Shown: positions 5,526 to 6,072 of the stretch, piece after piece
How the letters are laid out: each line of letters begins with the position of its first letter
Numbering within the stretch: position 1 is the stretch's first letter
Source: Thermoanaerobaculia bacterium
GTDB taxonomy: Bacteria; Acidobacteriota; Thermoanaerobaculia; Gp7-AA8
Reading direction: 5' to 3'
Length of the DNA stretch: 6,072 nt
Assembly (NCBI GenBank): GCA_023700825.1
Contig: JAMPYE010000285.1
Span: forward strand, 1 to 6,072
Translations under genes and position numbers: made by a program
Notes under the pieces: model-generated
What the model was told of the DNA's origin: nothing
The model's database searches: none
What the model saw: the letters and a program-made list of their open reading frames with translations, nothing else

Positions 5526-5903
5526 ATGAGCAGCCGAATCCTCGTGGTGGAAGACAACGAGATGAACATGCAACTCTTCGAGTACCTGCTCGAAGAGAGC
5601 GGGTTCGAGATCGTGAAGGCGACGTCGGGAGAAGAGGCGCTCCGCCTCGCGGGTGAGGCAAATCCCGATCTCATCCTGATGGACATTCACCTTCCGGGGA
5701 TGGACGGGCTCAGCGTGGTCCGCGAGCTCAAGTCGGGTGGAAGGCTGACCGGCGTGCCAATTCTGGCACTGACTGCCCACGCGATGCGTGGCGACCGTGA
5801 CCGCTTCCTCCAGGCAGGATGTGACGGCTACATCTCGAAGCCGATCGACGTGAAGACCTTCATCCCGTCGATTCAGAAGTTCCTCACCGGCGGCGCAGAG
5901 TAA
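5526..5903 (+). CDS. Stand-alone CheY/DivK-like response regulator receiver
   Basis: This is a single REC-domain protein of 125 aa with no output domain, so it presumably signals by protein-protein contact after phosphorylation by a histidine kinase or phosphotransfer protein not in this window. The acidic pocket is E9/D10 in ILVVEDNEMNM, the phosphoacceptor is D53 in LILMDIHLPGMDG, the switch threonine is T83 in ALTAHAM, the aromatic switch is Y102, and the conserved lysine is K105 in YISKPI. Spacings from D53 to T83, Y102 and K105 equal those of CheY. The motifs VEDNEMNM, LTAHAMRGD and GYISKPI resemble Caulobacter DivK (VEDNELNM, VTAFAMKGD, AYISKPI) more than chemotaxis CheY. Orthology to DivK is not shown, so no symbol is given. 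An in-frame TGA at 5511-5513 fixes the start at the ATG 5526 or later. It has its own promoter and no cotranscribed partner is visible. Confidence 0.93.
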   Translation: MSSRILVVEDNEMNMQLFEYLLEESGFEIVKATSGEEALRLAGEANPDLILMDIHLPGMDGLSVVRELKSGGRLTGVPILALTAHAMRGDRDRFLQAGCDGYISKPIDVKTFIPSIQKFLTGGAE

Positions 5904-5912
5904 CGGCCTGCA

Positions 5913-5933
5913 GGCAAGGCGTCGCGCCCTGCC
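5913..5933 (+). repeat. Imperfect hairpin just after the receiver gene
   Basis: GGCA (5913-5916) pairs with TGCC (5930-5933), then an A/C mismatch, then GGCG (5918-5921) with CGCC (5925-5928) around a TCG loop. It starts 9 nt after the TAA stop. There is no T-tract, so it is at most a weak terminator or a 3' end stabiliser. Confidence 0.4.
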
Positions 5934-5966
5934 CAAGCCACCTCGAGCGACGTTCTCCGATCGAAC

Positions 5967-5987
5967 GCGAAGGCGGGAAGCCTTCGC
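5967..5987. repeat. Perfect 8-bp stem inverted repeat in the convergent spacer
   Basis: GCGAAGGC (5967-5974) and GCCTTCGC (5980-5987) are perfect reverse complements around a GGGAA loop. It lies between the ends of two convergent genes. Without a T-run on either side, a dispersed REP-like palindrome or a bidirectional RNA 3' end hairpin are the main options. Confidence 0.5.
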
Positions 5988-5992
5988 TACGG

Positions 5993-6004
5993 GGTGGCGC
6001 CACC
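5993..6004. repeat. 12-bp perfect palindrome
   Basis: GGTGGCGCCACC reads the same on both strands. It lies 5 bp after the preceding hairpin and 12 bp from the stop codon of the minus-strand gene at the right edge. As RNA it could form a short stem with a GCGC loop, extended by G-U and G-C pairs (5991-5992 with 6005-6006). It may belong to the same repeat element as 5967-5987. Confidence 0.45.
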
Positions 6005-6016
6005 TCGTTTCCGCCC

Positions 6017-6072
6017 TCAGTCCTTGTCTTTCTTCCCGATCGATCCCGTGAAGAACGAGATCACGCTCAGCA
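6017..6072 (-). CDS. C-terminal end of an unidentified minus-strand gene (partial)
   Basis: The minus strand reads LSVISFFTGSIGKKDKD and then TGA (6019-6017), 17 codons plus two bases from the window edge. Codons favour G or C in the third position like the neighbouring genes, and the tail is a hydrophobic stretch followed by a lysine/aspartate-rich end, as seen at the end of many membrane or membrane-associated proteins. That is too little to name a family. The orientation would be convergent with the receiver gene. A second minus-strand frame is also open here, so the call is tentative. Confidence 0.4.
   Translation of the reverse strand, partial: LSVISFFTGSIGKKDKD

Noticed and set aside
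5248..5936. Minus-strand frames opposite the isomerase and receiver genes
   Set aside because: They are mirror frames of well-supported plus-strand genes and contain no known domain.

Overview
The window is a GC-rich chromosomal segment from a Gram-negative-type, respiring bacterium. It holds part of a complex I (NADH:quinone oxidoreductase) operon on the minus strand, and two or more housekeeping-type genes to its right. The family content (complex I, a membrane-anchored parvulin-type foldase, a DivK-like single receiver) and the strong G/C preference at third codon positions fit an environmental lineage such as Acidobacteriota, Myxococcota-like or Gemmatimonadota-like bacteria. The sequence alone does not settle the phylum.

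Layout: positions 1-4297 carry, read right to left, nuoG, nuoH, nuoJ, nuoK and the first 143 codons of nuoL. nuoG-nuoH are separated by 15 nt, nuoH/nuoJ overlap by 1 nt and nuoJ/nuoK by 4 nt, so this is a tightly coupled operon. nuoK and nuoL are separated by an unusually long, very GC-rich 126-nt spacer with several potential hairpins. The usual nuoI, normally between nuoH and nuoJ, is absent. nuoG is the first gene of the unit. NuoH carries an internal insertion of roughly 90 residues with two predicted extra membrane helices. NuoG is short (533 aa) but keeps ligand motifs for four Fe-S clusters, including the lineage-restricted N7 cluster.

Positions 4298-4480 are a divergent intergenic region. 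It has a good minus-strand sigma70-type promoter for nuoG, an inverted repeat overlapping its -35, a GC hairpin in the presumed nuoG leader, and a weaker plus-strand promoter. The plus strand then encodes a membrane-anchored SurA/PpiC-type peptidyl-prolyl isomerase (4481-5413, GTG start with a clear Shine-Dalgarno), followed by a convincing rho-independent terminator (5436-5472). Next is a stand-alone, DivK-like receiver protein (5526-5903), whose TTGACA promoter lies so close to the ATG that the mRNA may be leaderless. A convergent spacer with three inverted repeats separates it from the C-terminal end of an unidentified minus-strand gene running off the right edge.

Functionally the nuo genes encode the peripheral-arm electron-wire subunit (NuoG), the quinone-site membrane subunit (NuoH) and proton-pumping or coupling subunits (NuoJ, NuoK, NuoL). 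The other genes are not obviously part of respiration. I saw no mobile element, CRISPR array or RNA gene. The most unusual points are the missing nuoI, the enlarged NuoH and the divergent control region.
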